Assembly (NCBI GenBank): GCA_947259045.1
Contig: CAMYKZ010000012.1
Span: 62,001-126,000 of the forward strand
Source: an uncultured Afifella sp.
GTDB lineage: Bacteria > Pseudomonadota > Alphaproteobacteria > Rhizobiales > Afifellaceae
DNA length: 64,000 nucleotides
Reading direction: 5' to 3'
Part shown: piece by piece, positions 34,894-43,980 of the stretch
Position numbering within the stretch: position 1 is the stretch's first letter
Layout: the number at the start of each line of letters is the position of its first letter
Position numbers and translations under genes: made by a program
Notes under the pieces: generated by a model
Database searches by the model: none
The model's input: only the letters and a program-made list of their open reading frames with translations
What the model was told of the DNA's origin: nothing

Positions 34894-35781
34894 ATGCAGC
34901 CCTCCCCTGCCCGCGCAGCGCTCTGGATGGCCGGTGCGCTGACCTCGTTTTCCGTCATGGCGATATCCGGGCGTGAGGCCGGTCAGGTGATGCCGACGGC
35001 GGACCTGCTTGTCTGGCGCAGCGTCATTGGTGCCGCCATCGTCTGCGTGCTGCTGGCCTTTTCCGCGCAGGGCACTGCCCAGATCCGCACGAAACGCCTG
35101 CCGCAGCATCTTGTCCGCAACGTCTTTCATTTTTTCGGGCAATATTGCTGGTATTATGCCGTGACGCTGATCCCGCTGGCGCAATTGTTCGCGCTGGAAT
35201 TCACCTCGCCGATCTGGGTCGCGCTGCTGGCGCCGCTGTTGCTGGGCGAGCGCTTCACGGTCTGGAAAGCCGTGACGATCGTGCTGGGCTTTATCGGAGT
35301 GTTGCTTGTCGTTCGGCCGTTCGGCGCCGGAGCCGGCGTGACGTTCGGCGAAGGACAGGTGCTTGCCCTGTTATCGGCGGTCGGCTTTGCCGGCAACATG
35401 ATCGCAACAAAACGGCTTTCCGCCACCGACAGTTCGCTGTGCGTGATCTTTTACATGACCGTGATGCAGGCGCCGATGGGGCTGTTGATGTCGGGCGGAT
35501 TGCCGCTTGTGCCGCCAAATGCCTGGATCGGGTTCTGGACTGTGGCGCTGGCGCTCGGCGGGCTTTCGGCGCATTTCTGCCTGGCGCAGGCGTTCCGGCA
35601 AGCCGATGCGACGATCGTCGCACCGATGGATTTTATCCGCCTGCCGGTGATCGCCATCATGGCCATGCTGGTCTACGGCGAAGCGCTCGACCCCTATGTC
35701 TTTGCCGGCGGGGCACTGATCTTCTTTGGCAATTATCTCAATATCAGGGCGCGGCCGCGGCCGGCAGCCGCCGGCGAATGA
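34894..35781 (+). CDS. DMT superfamily (EamA) transporter
   Basis: Permease of 295 residues with about ten predicted helices arranged as two EamA repeats (first ending in LLVVRPFGAGAGV, second around LGGLSAHFCLAQAFRQADATIVAPMDFIRLP). ATG 34894 follows CAGGAGCG. The conserved LEFTSPIWVALLAPLLLGE and AQAFR…ADA…P features are those of S-adenosylmethionine/drug/metabolite permeases, but the substrate cannot be assigned. It lies 55 bases after prfC and is convergent with the second cyclase gene. Confidence 0.92.
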   Translation: MQPSPARAALWMAGALTSFSVMAISGREAGQVMPTADLLVWRSVIGAAIVCVLLAFSAQGTAQIRTKRLPQHLVRNVFHFFGQYCWYYAVTLIPLAQLFALEFTSPIWVALLAPLLLGERFTVWKAVTIVLGFIGVLLVVRPFGAGAGVTFGEGQVLALLSAVGFAGNMIATKRLSATDSSLCVIFYMTVMQAPMGLLMSGGLPLVPPNAWIGFWTVALALGGLSAHFCLAQAFRQADATIVAPMDFIRLPVIAIMAMLVYGEALDPYVFAGGALIFFGNYLNIRARPRPAAAGE

Positions 35782-35853
35782 GCGAGAAGGTCTGCTTCTG
35801 CATCAGATTCTGTCACGCATTCCCGGAAATTGGTTCGGTTCCGCAATTTGCGA

Positions 35854-36726
35854 TTACTCGGTCGTATCCGACCTGTTCTGCTGGCGCCGATAGTGAAGGT
35901 AGATGTAGAGCGCGAGCGGTGCGGACGGGAATAGGAACCACGGGTTGGCAATGCCGCCGAACAAAATATTCAGGCCGGCAAAAAACCCGATCGCGACTGC
36001 GCAATAACGCACGAATTTCGGCTGCATCCGCAACCAGGCCAGAACGCCTTCCGCACGGGCGGCGAAATTCGCAAGCGGCGACAGACCTGTCACGCCGCTG
36101 CCAACCTGATCGTCCGCTCCCGGTAACGGCGGATCAACCGGCCGGTTGCGATCCGGCATGCGCACCGAATAGGCTGTCACCGGTTCGTCGATGCCCTTGA
36201 TGTCCTGCTCGCCGGCCAGATCGAACGCCAGCGCCAACTGCTTCCTGGCAAGCGAATAAACGGTTTCCGACACCATCACGCCGCCGGGTTCCGCCAGAGC
36301 CTCAAGCCGTGCCGCCACGTTAACGCCGTCGCCATAGAGATCGCCATTGTCATTCATGACGTCACCGAGATTGATGCCGATGCGAAACCACATCTGACGG
36401 ACCTTCGGCAGATCACGGTTTTCAGCCGTAACGGCGTCCTGGATTTCAACCGCGCACCGGACTGCCTCCACGACACTTGCAAATTCCGCGATCACGGCAT
36501 CACCCCAGGTGTTGACCTGCCGGCCTTCGTGCCGCTCGAACAGCTTGGCCATGATGGCGCGATATCGTTTCAGGCAGGCGAGCGTGGCGTCCTCATCCGC
36601 CGCCATGAGTTCGCTGTAGTGCTGGACGTCCGCACAGAAAATTGTCGTGAGCTTGCGTTTCAACGCTCTGGCCCTTGTCGCTGCACCCCATATGGTCGGT
36701 CGTCGTGAAAACCCAAGGGCAATCAC
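35854..36726 (-). CDS. Class III adenylate/guanylate cyclase with C-terminal 2TM domain
   Basis: Cyclase of up to 290 residues. The catalytic domain opens the protein (RKLTTIFCADVQHYSELM), with metal ligands D33 and D76 (VNTWGDAVIAEF) and the LYGDGVNVAARLEALAEPGG loop containing the Asn/Arg pair. After a Pro-rich linker comes a C-terminal pair of hydrophobic segments (residues about 238–280), the 2TM domain often attached to such cyclases. GTG 36726 opens the frame; TTG 36663 with AAGGG upstream is an attractive shorter start giving the usual N-terminus. An inverted repeat TTCAGT-N12-ACTGAA lies upstream at 36752–36775. Confidence 0.88.
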   Translation of the reverse strand: MIALGFSRRPTIWGAATRARALKRKLTTIFCADVQHYSELMAADEDATLACLKRYRAIMAKLFERHEGRQVNTWGDAVIAEFASVVEAVRCAVEIQDAVTAENRDLPKVRQMWFRIGINLGDVMNDNGDLYGDGVNVAARLEALAEPGGVMVSETVYSLARKQLALAFDLAGEQDIKGIDEPVTAYSVRMPDRNRPVDPPLPGADDQVGSGVTGLSPLANFAARAEGVLAWLRMQPKFVRYCAVAIGFFAGLNILFGGIANPWFLFPSAPLALYIYLHYRRQQNRSDTTE

Positions 36727-36825
36727 GGGCCATTGTCACATTAGTCGAAAATTCAGTCTACAACTTATAACTGAAATGGGACCATTGTGCGAAGCTGACC
36801 GATTGTTGAGAGAACAATAACCAAA

Positions 36826-36852
36826 CCGCGCCATTTACGGAAAATGGCGCGG
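36826..36852 (-). terminator. Intrinsic terminator of the alpha/beta hydrolase operon
   Basis: An 11-bp perfect stem (CCGCGCCATTT at 36826–36836 with AAATGGCGCGG at 36842–36852), 5-nt loop, followed on the minus strand by TTTGGTTATT. It starts 25 bases beyond the stop of the minus-strand hydrolase gene. Confidence 0.8.
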
Positions 36853-36877
36853 CAATATCCATCGGAACGGTCTGGTA

Positions 36878-37855
36878 TCAGCGGTCGACCCGGTCGAGAA
36901 ATTGGATCATCCGGGCTGATATCTCGGGGCCATATTCTTCCAGTGCGAAGTGGCCGGTATCAAGCAGGTGAAATTCCAGGTTTTTCAGATCACGCTTGTA
37001 GGGATGCGCGCCTTCTTCGGGGAAGATCGGATCGTTTTTGCCCCACATCAGCAGCGCCGGCGGCTGATGTTTACGAAACAACGCCTGCCATCTGGGATAT
37101 TCGGCCAGATTGGTGCCATAATCGAGGAACATTTCAAGCTGAATTTCCTGGTTGCCGGGCCGGTCGAGCAGGTACTGGACATGCCAGAAATTATCCGGGC
37201 TGATCCGGTCCGGATTCTGCGTGCCGTTGGTAAACTGCCACTTGGTGGCGTCGAGCGTCAGAAAGCCGCGCAGCTTGTCGCCGTTTTCAGCGCTCGGATT
37301 GGCCCAGTAGGCCTTGATCGGGTCCCAGAACTCGCGCAGCCCTTCCGCATAGGCGTTGCCGTTCTGGATGATGAACCCGCTCACCCGTTCAGGGTCCTCA
37401 GCGAACATCCGGTAGCCGACCGGCGCGCCATAATCCATCAGGTAGACGGAATACCGGTCGACGCCCTTCTGGTCGAGCAGGTCGGTCATTATCCGCGCGA
37501 TATGGGCAAACGAATAATCGAAACCATCGGCTGCCGGCATGTCGGAAGCGCCAAAACCCGGATAATCGGGCGCCAGCACGTGATAACGCGCCGCAAGATC
37601 GGGGATCAGGTTGCGGAACATATGCGACGAAGTCGGAAAGCCGTGCAGCAGCAGGATTGTCGGGCGGGACGGATCACCGGCCTCGCGGTAGGCGATCCGC
37701 ACGCCTTCGATGACGGCCTTGCGGTAATGGACCCGTACCGATTGTGCAGTTTGCGCAGCACCGACTGCTGCTGCCGGTGTCGGCAGTGCAATCGGGGCGG
37801 CAAGAGCAAGTGCCAGCGCGCTGGCGCCGATCAGTTTTGTCATATTGCGTAACAT
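36878..37855 (-). CDS. Exported alpha/beta hydrolase, epoxide hydrolase/haloalkane dehalogenase-like
   Basis: Hydrolase of 325 residues with a signal peptide (residues 1–31, [18 protein letters not shown]). ATG 37855, with AAGGAAAAG upstream, is preferred to the long open frame from 38026. The catalytic set is complete: oxyanion HGFP (71–74), nucleophile D141 in [11 protein letters not shown], acid D275 in WGKNDPIF, and H302 in DTGHFALEE. An aspartate nucleophile marks the epoxide-hydrolase/dehalogenase branch rather than serine esterases. Export is unusual for this branch. It follows the PNPOx-like gene by 38 bases and ends at a strong terminator. Confidence 0.9.
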   Translation of the reverse strand: MLRNMTKLIGASALALALAAPIALPTPAAAVGAAQTAQSVRVHYRKAVIEGVRIAYREAGDPSRPTILLLHGFPTSSHMFRNLIPDLAARYHVLAPDYPGFGASDMPAADGFDYSFAHIARIMTDLLDQKGVDRYSVYLMDYGAPVGYRMFAEDPERVSGFIIQNGNAYAEGLREFWDPIKAYWANPSAENGDKLRGFLTLDATKWQFTNGTQNPDRISPDNFWHVQYLLDRPGNQEIQLEMFLDYGTNLAEYPRWQALFRKHQPPALLMWGKNDPIFPEEGAHPYKRDLKNLEFHLLDTGHFALEEYGPEISARMIQFLDRVDR

Positions 37856-37893
37856 GGTCTTTTCCTTGTCAGGTTTCCGGTGGGAGGCCGGGA

Positions 37894-38523
37894 TCAGCTT
37901 TTCTGTCCAAGCCAGTCTTTGAGCGACGCATTCTCTGCCTTCAGACGGTCGATTTCGTCGCGCAACGGAGAAATCACAGGCTCCAGTTCCTGCACCGTCA
38001 GGCGCTGCGGGATGTGCTGGGGGCAATTCCAGTCAAACGCCTCCACATCAATCACCACGGCCCGCTCCGGCAGTCCGCGATAGCTCTTGTCCTGCAGCCG
38101 TTCGATCAGGTGTGGATCGTCATTCGCATCGACCAGCCTGGCCCGGCCCCAGATCTTCAGCCGCCGCCTGTTGGGATAATCCATCAGGATCAGCGATATC
38201 CGGTCGTTGCCGTCCAGGTTTCCGGTACTGACATATTGACGGTTACCGCGGAAATCGGCGTAGGCGATGGTCTTGCCGTCGAGAACCTTGACGAACCCGG
38301 CCGGACCACCGCGGAACTGCACATAGGGCCAGCCGGTTTCTGAAACAGTGGCCTGGTAAAAACCGTCGCGGTTGGCAATGAAACCGGCTTCGGCCTCGCC
38401 AAGGCGGTCCGCAGGTTCGGCGTCAGGATCGAGAAATCCGGCATAGGATTCGGCGGAACCCATGGACTGCTGCACCGCTTTGACTGCGGGCGTGAAGGCG
38501 ATTTCGGCGAATGCTCTGGACAT
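37894..38523 (-). CDS. Pyridoxamine 5'-phosphate oxidase-like flavoprotein
   Basis: Protein of 209 residues with a split-barrel flavin-binding fold typical of the PNPOx-like family: [42 protein letters not shown] in parts and [28 protein letters not shown]-terminal coiled-coil-like tail ([19 protein letters not shown]) suggests oligomerisation. It is not PdxH; likely an F420/FMN-dependent reductase or heme-/flavin-binding protein of unknown substrate. First gene of a two-gene operon with the exported hydrolase, divergent from the LysR regulator. Confidence 0.88.
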   Translation of the reverse strand: MSRAFAEIAFTPAVKAVQQSMGSAESYAGFLDPDAEPADRLGEAEAGFIANRDGFYQATVSETGWPYVQFRGGPAGFVKVLDGKTIAYADFRGNRQYVSTGNLDGNDRISLILMDYPNRRRLKIWGRARLVDANDDPHLIERLQDKSYRGLPERAVVIDVEAFDWNCPQHIPQRLTVQELEPVISPLRDEIDRLKAENASLKDWLGQKS

Positions 38524-38558
38524 CGGACTGATTCCGTTTGTGGTTGCGATGACCGATA

Positions 38559-38623
38559 ATTGGTTGTTTCAATAAAATGCGGAATAGGTTGTTTTCAGAA
38601 TAATCTATTGCTAATTTCGCAAT
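38559..38623. promoter_or_regulatory. LysR-type operator candidates in the divergent region
   Basis: Two similar inverted repeats lie in the 101-bp gap: ATTG-N7-CAAT (38559–38573) and ATTGC-N7-GCAAT (38607–38623). The second abuts the LysR ATG at 38625 (autorepression geometry), and centres are about 49 bp apart. Both contain a T-N11-A pattern as expected for LysR-type regulators. Confidence 0.5.
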
Positions 38624-38624
38624 A

Positions 38625-39533
38625 ATGGATCGTTTTCGGCAATTAACGGTATTTGTCGCGGTGGCGGACGCAGGCGCTTTCAACGCCGCGGCCCGCAGGC
38701 TCAATATGTCGGCTTCTGCCGTCACCCGGCTTGTCAACGCGTTGGAGGTTCGCATCGGCGCCCGGTTGCTAACCCGCACCACCCGCAATGTCGCGCTGAC
38801 GCAAGCCGGAGAACGGCTGCTTGATGACGCCCGGCGTATTATGTCTGAGCTTGATGACATCGAAGCGCAGGCAGCCGGCGCGCATCAGAAACTACGGGGC
38901 GAGTTGCGCGTTTCTGCGCCGGTCCTGTTCGGTCAACGCTATATTGCGCCGATCGTGCGCGATTACCTGTCTGCATATCCCGAGGTGTCCGTCGCGCTGG
39001 AACTGTTTGACCGTGTCGTTCATCTGCTTGAGGAAGGCGTTGATGTGGCGCTGCGGATCGGCGCCTTGCCGGACTCCACTCTGTCGGCGGTGCGCGTCGG
39101 TACGGTCCGCCATGTCACAATTGCGTCGCCGGAATATCTTTCCGCCAGCGACCGGCTGGCTGAGCCCGCCGATCTCGCCGGTCACCGGATTGTCAGTCCG
39201 ATCCACCTGCACGGATCGCGCAAATGGCAATATCATTGCGAAGGAAAGGTCATCGAGGTTCCGATCGAACCGCGGCTTAAAATCAATTCGGTGGAGGGAT
39301 CGATCGAGGCTGCGGTCGCCGGCTGGGGTCTGACCCGGGCACTGTCCTATCAGGTTGCCGACGCCCTCGCCGACGGCAGACTGGTTGAAGTGCTGAGGGA
39401 CTTTGAACAGCGGGAAATTCCGGTCCAGCTTGTTCACCATGAAGGCCGGCAGACGACCGCGAAGACGCGCGCCTTTATCGACCTTGCCCGCAATTGCCTG
39501 CGCGCCGACGCCCGCCGCCTGGCAGCAATATGA
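38625..39533 (+). CDS. LysR family transcriptional regulator
   Basis: Regulator of 302 residues. The N-terminal winged helix-turn-helix is typical (FVAVADAGAFNAAARRLNMSASAVTRLVNALEVRIGARLLTRTTR in parts), followed by a two-lobed effector domain (residues about 90–290). It belongs to the branch with SVRVGTVRHVTIASPEYL, common for regulators of adjacent oxidoreductases. It is divergent from the PNPOx–hydrolase operon, which it probably controls together with itself, and is followed on the same strand by the PhyH gene after 102 bases. Confidence 0.93.
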   Translation: MDRFRQLTVFVAVADAGAFNAAARRLNMSASAVTRLVNALEVRIGARLLTRTTRNVALTQAGERLLDDARRIMSELDDIEAQAAGAHQKLRGELRVSAPVLFGQRYIAPIVRDYLSAYPEVSVALELFDRVVHLLEEGVDVALRIGALPDSTLSAVRVGTVRHVTIASPEYLSASDRLAEPADLAGHRIVSPIHLHGSRKWQYHCEGKVIEVPIEPRLKINSVEGSIEAAVAGWGLTRALSYQVADALADGRLVEVLRDFEQREIPVQLVHHEGRQTTAKTRAFIDLARNCLRADARRLAAI

Positions 39534-39635
39534 CATCATCATCCAGCCGAATCTGCGCCGTGGCCGGTCAGCCAGCCGGACCGGCATCTTGCACGGCAAC
39601 TGATATTGCCGCAAAATCGCTTGACGGAGGGTGAC

Positions 39636-40478
39636 ATGCAATACACCGGCCATGACAATGATAACGCGGTCCAGCAGGAACACGTGCTGGCAAAATCAGA
39701 TGTCGAAACCTACCATCGCGACGGCATTCTCATTCCACGATGGCGGTTGCCGCCGCAGCGGCTGGCAGAGTTGCGCGATGCCGTCGACGCAATGCTCGCA
39801 GCCAATCCGGGTGTGCGGCCGGAAAAGCTTGTCAGCGCCCACGTTGCCGAAGGCACCGAAGGCGTCAAGGGTCACAAGGCCTTCCTGTCGCTGGCGCAGG
39901 AACCGGCAATACTCGATATGGTTGAACAGCTTATTGGTCCTGACATCATCCTGTGGGGCGGTCATCTGTTCTGCAAGCCGGCCGGCGACGGATTGGAAGT
40001 GCCATGGCATCAGGACGGCCATTACTGGCCGATTCGCCCGCTGGCGACGGTCACGGTGTGGGTTGCCCTCGATGACAGTACGGTCGAAAACGGCTGCCTC
40101 AGGGTGATCCCGGGCTCCCATGCCGACCGCCGCCATTACGAACATGAAAAAATGGCCGGCGACCTGGCGCTTGACCGCGGCCTGGCGCCGGGTTCCTACG
40201 ATCCTGATAGCGCCCGCGATGTGGTCTTGAAGGCGGGGCAGATGTCGATGCACGACGTCTACCTGCTGCACGGATCGAATGCGAATAATTCGCCTCACCG
40301 CCGCGCCGGAATTGCGCTGCGCTACATGCCGGCAACAAGTCTGTTTGACCGCACAATCGAGGTGCCGAATACAACCCCCGGCCTGAAGACCGATTTTGCC
40401 CGGCGGCCATTGTGGCTGATGCGCGGGACAAATCCTGCTGGCAACGATCTGTCGATTGGACACGGCAACGTCATGTGA
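39636..40478 (+). CDS. Phytanoyl-CoA dioxygenase (PhyH) family protein
   Basis: Predicted Fe(II)/2-oxoglutarate-dependent oxygenase of 280 residues. ATG 39636 with GGAGG upstream. The iron triad is H125 and D127 in PWHQDGHYWPI and H212 in DVYLLHGSNANNS; the 2-oxoglutarate arginine is R222 or R223 in SPHRRAGIALRY. The domain fills the protein and there is no signal peptide. Substrates of this family range from acyl-CoA to small natural products and cannot be assigned here. It may be part of the LysR-controlled group, but the 102-bp spacing leaves it open. Confidence 0.9.
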   Translation: MQYTGHDNDNAVQQEHVLAKSDVETYHRDGILIPRWRLPPQRLAELRDAVDAMLAANPGVRPEKLVSAHVAEGTEGVKGHKAFLSLAQEPAILDMVEQLIGPDIILWGGHLFCKPAGDGLEVPWHQDGHYWPIRPLATVTVWVALDDSTVENGCLRVIPGSHADRRHYEHEKMAGDLALDRGLAPGSYDPDSARDVVLKAGQMSMHDVYLLHGSNANNSPHRRAGIALRYMPATSLFDRTIEVPNTTPGLKTDFARRPLWLMRGTNPAGNDLSIGHGNVM

Positions 40479-40768
40479 ATATCTGCAACAGTTTTGTGTC
40501 TTTTTCTGCCCCCTGAAATGAATGATTGGCTGAGTGCACCTTCCGCAAACTGGAAGATCAAAATCCAGGCTTCCACCTGCAGGATGTATAATTAAGCGAG
40601 CAATCCGCCATTCATTCTATTTTTGGTTGTAATTGCCTATACCAAACCCAATTGACGACATGATTTCGCCATCGACTAAATTTCTACTCATTGCGGGGCG
40701 GTCATTCTTTTAATCACTGGTTTGTGCTGCCCCATTGGCGATTGTGCCCGTCCGAAGGGGATTTATGA
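40479..40768. other. AT-richer intergenic region before the TAXI gene
   Basis: This 290-bp stretch contains no gene. It has a weak hairpin TGGAAG-N13-CTTCCA near 40550 and a possible −35-like TTGACG near 40650, but no reliable promoter or terminator. It is more AT-rich than neighbouring DNA. Confidence 0.3.
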
Positions 40769-41914
40769 ATGTTGCGTACCATACCTCTCTCACTGGCTGT
40801 GTTTTTTGCGACGTTGTTTTCCACCGTTCACGCGGAAGATCAGGCCTGGAAAGATGAAAGCGCGAAAGTCAATGCCAACGCGGTGACGATTCTCTCCGGC
40901 AATCCGAATGGTACGGATCTGTTTCTCGCCAGCGACATTTCCTATGTCATTGATAATGGAGATGCGATGCGCGTCATGCCAATCGTCGGCAAAGGCGGTG
41001 CACACAATATTCGCGACCTGATTTTCATGCGCAATATGGATATGGCGATTGTTCGTTCCGATGCGCTTGAAGCCTACGGGAATGATCCGATCCTGGGCGA
41101 CCTCAAAGACCAGTTGCGCTATATTACGCGGCTGCACAATGAGGAAATGCATGTACTGACCCGCAAGGACATTACGTCCTTCGACCAGTTGCGCGGCGCG
41201 ACGGTAAATACATCCCATATCGGCAGCGGTACGCAGCTGACTTCAAAACTCGTATTCAAGCGGCTCGAAATCGACTTCAAGGAAGTCAATATGAGCCAGC
41301 GTGACGGTTTTGAAGCCCTGAAAGCGGGAAAAGTGGATGCGACGATCATCGTGGCAGGGAAGCCGGCACGGGCCTGGAGCGATCTTGAGATCGATACCGG
41401 CAAGTTTCACTTCGTACCTGTGCCGTGGCCGGAATCGCTGCAGGATTTCTATTTGCCGACAACCATCAGCCACGAGGATTATCCCAATCTGATCGCCAAA
41501 GGCAAATCGGTTGAAACAATCGCCGCTGGCGCGTTGCTGGTCACTTACAATTGGGACAAGAGCACCCCCCGCCGCCAGCGCATCGCCAATTTTGTTGAAC
41601 ACTTCTTCAGCAGATTTGACCAGTTCCGCAATCCGGCTCGCCACAAAAAGTGGCAAGAGGTGAATATTGCCGCGCAGATTCCCGGATGGCAACGCTTTGA
41701 ACCGGCGACAGAATGGCTTGAGAAAAACCTGAAGCCGGCGGGCGGCGGCGCTCGTGCGGGCAACGCTCACGATGACGAAATTCAAAAGCAATTCAATGCT
41801 TTCCTGACGACAAACAGCCTTGGAAAGAACCTTTCCGAAGCTGAAAGAAAAGCACTGTTCGATCAATTCACGGATTGGCGAAACGCCAATACAAAACTGA
41901 CCACAACCAACTAG
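40769..41914 (+). CDS. TAXI-type solute-binding protein
   Basis: Exported binding protein of 381 residues; signal peptide residues 1–22 (ending VHA). The TAXI/NMT1-like fold is visible: AVTILSGNPNGTDLFLASDIS, FDQLRGATVNTSHIGSGTQLT, NMSQRDGFEALKAGKVDATIIVAGKP and LPTTISHEDYP in parts. It is longer than typical TRAP-TAXI proteins (about 320) because of a charged C-terminal extension (KNLSEAERKALFDQFTDWRN). No TRAP permease gene adjoins it; instead a large single-pass protein follows after 46 bases, so it may work as a sensor or assembly factor rather than a transporter subunit. ATG 40769 with AAGGGG. Confidence 0.85.
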   Translation: MLRTIPLSLAVFFATLFSTVHAEDQAWKDESAKVNANAVTILSGNPNGTDLFLASDISYVIDNGDAMRVMPIVGKGGAHNIRDLIFMRNMDMAIVRSDALEAYGNDPILGDLKDQLRYITRLHNEEMHVLTRKDITSFDQLRGATVNTSHIGSGTQLTSKLVFKRLEIDFKEVNMSQRDGFEALKAGKVDATIIVAGKPARAWSDLEIDTGKFHFVPVPWPESLQDFYLPTTISHEDYPNLIAKGKSVETIAAGALLVTYNWDKSTPRRQRIANFVEHFFSRFDQFRNPARHKKWQEVNIAAQIPGWQRFEPATEWLEKNLKPAGGGARAGNAHDDEIQKQFNAFLTTNSLGKNLSEAERKALFDQFTDWRNANTKLTTTN

Positions 41915-41960
41915 GTCAAATGCGGGATACCGGTTTTATGCGTAGTAGAGGAGATCCGAG

Positions 41961-43655
41961 ATGACCACGATTAGAGATGATGGGGAACGGCGTCCCTCCA
42001 CTAGGGATCGCGTTGAAGATCAGAGTGATGGTGATGGTCAAAGCACTGCATCTGGACGACCCGAATCCGCCGACAAGATTGCTGAAAATGCGATCCGGCT
42101 GGACGAAATCGAGACACTGCTGCATGAGCTGAGTACGGAATTCGAGCCGGCAAAGCCCCAGAGTGCCTCGTCTGCACCGGCCGGCGGAGCCAATCATGGC
42201 GCCAAACTGGCGCCGGAAAGCCGGTATCAGCGTGTTGAACTGCCCCCGGTATCGAGTTTTGATCTCGGCAAACCCGTCGATTACGATCAGGATCCGACAA
42301 AGTATGATTCCCGCAGGGCCAGTGTCTCAATGCAAAGTGAGACGCCGACGCCTCAAGCGATGGCGCGCAAACTCGCGCCGAAAGATGCAATTGTATCACC
42401 TGGCCCCCGGCCCGATCAGAGCACTGATCAAGATTGGGCGCAAAGCGCAAACGTCCAGGAAAACGAAACCGATCCGGATGCAACAAGGCCATCGCGGCGT
42501 CGTCTGCGGCTACGACCGGCACGACGTGTGGCCGGTAGCCGTCCGGAACCCCGCCCGGGTTATCCCGATCGCGATGTTGAAGCAGCGGCCTGGAATCCGC
42601 GATTACTGGATCAGTCGGGAAAGAACGGTGCGATATATGGCGCCGGGCTGACTGTTCTGCTGCTCACAGGCGCAGTGATCACTTTTGTCTTCCTTGAGCC
42701 CGCAAGGGGCATTTTGCCTGATCGTATGGCCAATGTGTTCGACAACGTTTCCCGCGGGCTTGAAGCAGATTCCGGCGACAACAGTTCTGAAGGCGGTCTA
42801 CCGAATGACGGGACATTTCAGGTTGCCAGCGCGGAAACCGGCATCACTGTCGGACAAACCGACGACAACCTTGTTCAACCGGCCGTCCGGACCGAAACCG
42901 CAGCAATTTCAGATCAGGTAAATCCGGAGACTGAGATCGACCAGGCCGACAAATCAGCAGATCGGGTGGATCAGGATTCCGTCGTACAGGCCATATCGAA
43001 GGATCCGGAGAAACGCGCGCTGGACAGCAAGAACGGCGAAACCTGGATCGTGCGCCAGCGGATTGACGATGCGGAGCCGACTGTCACCGGATCAATCGGC
43101 AAGCCGGCCTCAGGCGAAGCGACTTCAACGGTCACGGTCTCCCGGCAGGCATCGGCAAAGAGCACCGAAACCGCGGAGCCGAAAAAGACCGGTTCTGCGT
43201 CCGTCGCCGGCCTTGGATCCAGCACCTCGTCCAGCAACAATGTCAGCGCCTATGCGCCATCCGTTGCCAGCGTGCAGAATGACGTTCCGTTTCCGAACAC
43301 GACACAACCGGCCGTCAAGCCGAATATCGCACCTGTTGTCAAAAAGGATGCCCCGGCACCGACCCCCTCTCAAATCGATGTGCTGCTGAAACGTGGAAAC
43401 AGCCTTTTGCAGCTCGGCGATATTGCCTCCGCCCGCCTGATTTTCAACCGCGTCGCAGTCATGGGCGACGAGCGCGGAGCGAAAGGCATGGGTATGACAT
43501 ATGACCCGGAAGTCTATCGCAGTCTTCCGGTGGCCGGCATGGCACCGGATCAGGCCAAGGCCGATTATTGGTACAGCAAGGCCAAAGAGCTTGCCGACCA
43601 CAAGAGAATTCCTGACGCTGCACCTGCGGATGCCATGTCCGTTGTGAAGAACTGA
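41961..43655 (+). CDS. Single-pass membrane protein with C-terminal TPR/SEL1-like module
   Basis: Protein of 564 residues. Residues 1–220 are highly charged and disordered, with a cytosolic basic end (RRRLRLRPARR). A single membrane helix lies at about 226–248 (GAGLTVLLLTGAVITFVFL). Residues 250–450 are Ser/Thr/Pro/Ala/Glu-rich. The C-terminus (465–545) is a TPR/SEL1-like module: IDVLLKRGNSLLQLGDIASARLIFNR and YWYSKAKELAD. Such tails occur on envelope proteins in Hyphomicrobiales. ATG 41961 with GAGGAG upstream. It is in operon with the TAXI protein; function unknown. Confidence 0.82.
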   Translation: MTTIRDDGERRPSTRDRVEDQSDGDGQSTASGRPESADKIAENAIRLDEIETLLHELSTEFEPAKPQSASSAPAGGANHGAKLAPESRYQRVELPPVSSFDLGKPVDYDQDPTKYDSRRASVSMQSETPTPQAMARKLAPKDAIVSPGPRPDQSTDQDWAQSANVQENETDPDATRPSRRRLRLRPARRVAGSRPEPRPGYPDRDVEAAAWNPRLLDQSGKNGAIYGAGLTVLLLTGAVITFVFLEPARGILPDRMANVFDNVSRGLEADSGDNSSEGGLPNDGTFQVASAETGITVGQTDDNLVQPAVRTETAAISDQVNPETEIDQADKSADRVDQDSVVQAISKDPEKRALDSKNGETWIVRQRIDDAEPTVTGSIGKPASGEATSTVTVSRQASAKSTETAEPKKTGSASVAGLGSSTSSSNNVSAYAPSVASVQNDVPFPNTTQPAVKPNIAPVVKKDAPAPTPSQIDVLLKRGNSLLQLGDIASARLIFNRVAVMGDERGAKGMGMTYDPEVYRSLPVAGMAPDQAKADYWYSKAKELADHKRIPDAAPADAMSVVKN

Positions 43656-43669
43656 CGTCAGGGACCAGG

Positions 43670-43704
43670 CCGGCGCCGAACTGAGTATTGCTTATCGGCG
43701 CCGG
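43670..43704 (+). terminator. Large GC hairpin after the TAXI operon
   Basis: CCGGCGCCGA (43670–43679) and TCGGCGCCGG (43695–43704) form a 10-bp stem with a 15-nt loop, 15 bases after the stop. No T-run follows, so it may be an RNA-stabilising end or a weak terminator. Confidence 0.4.
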
Positions 43705-43857
43705 TCTCCCAATCCCGCGGCTTTCGTCACGGGCAGAACCCTAATCCATCCCAACCGGCGGTCGATGTCAAGATTACGTAATGTCGCTTGCGGCGAATGC
43801 CGGCTCTCCGACCATGGCGCAAACAGGATTTTTCGCAGAATTGCCAACCGGTTACCG

Positions 43858-43881
43858 GCATTGATTAAATGCGTTTTTTTT
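43858..43881 (+). terminator. Intrinsic terminator with T8 tract
   Basis: GCATT-GATTA-AATGC (43858–43872) is followed by G and eight Ts (43874–43881). The stem is short (5 bp), but the T-run is the longest noted in the window. It is 200 bases past the TAXI operon and 100 bases before the convergent nadC end. The rest of this 325-bp gap holds nothing else identified. Confidence 0.5.
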
Positions 43882-43980
43882 GTGTCGTTAAAGTGTTGTT
43901 GATCAGGGTCGGCAGGCCCGGCGACTGCGGCACATAACGGCTTGACGGGTTTTGCCGGCGCATCGGGCGGCAATCGGATA

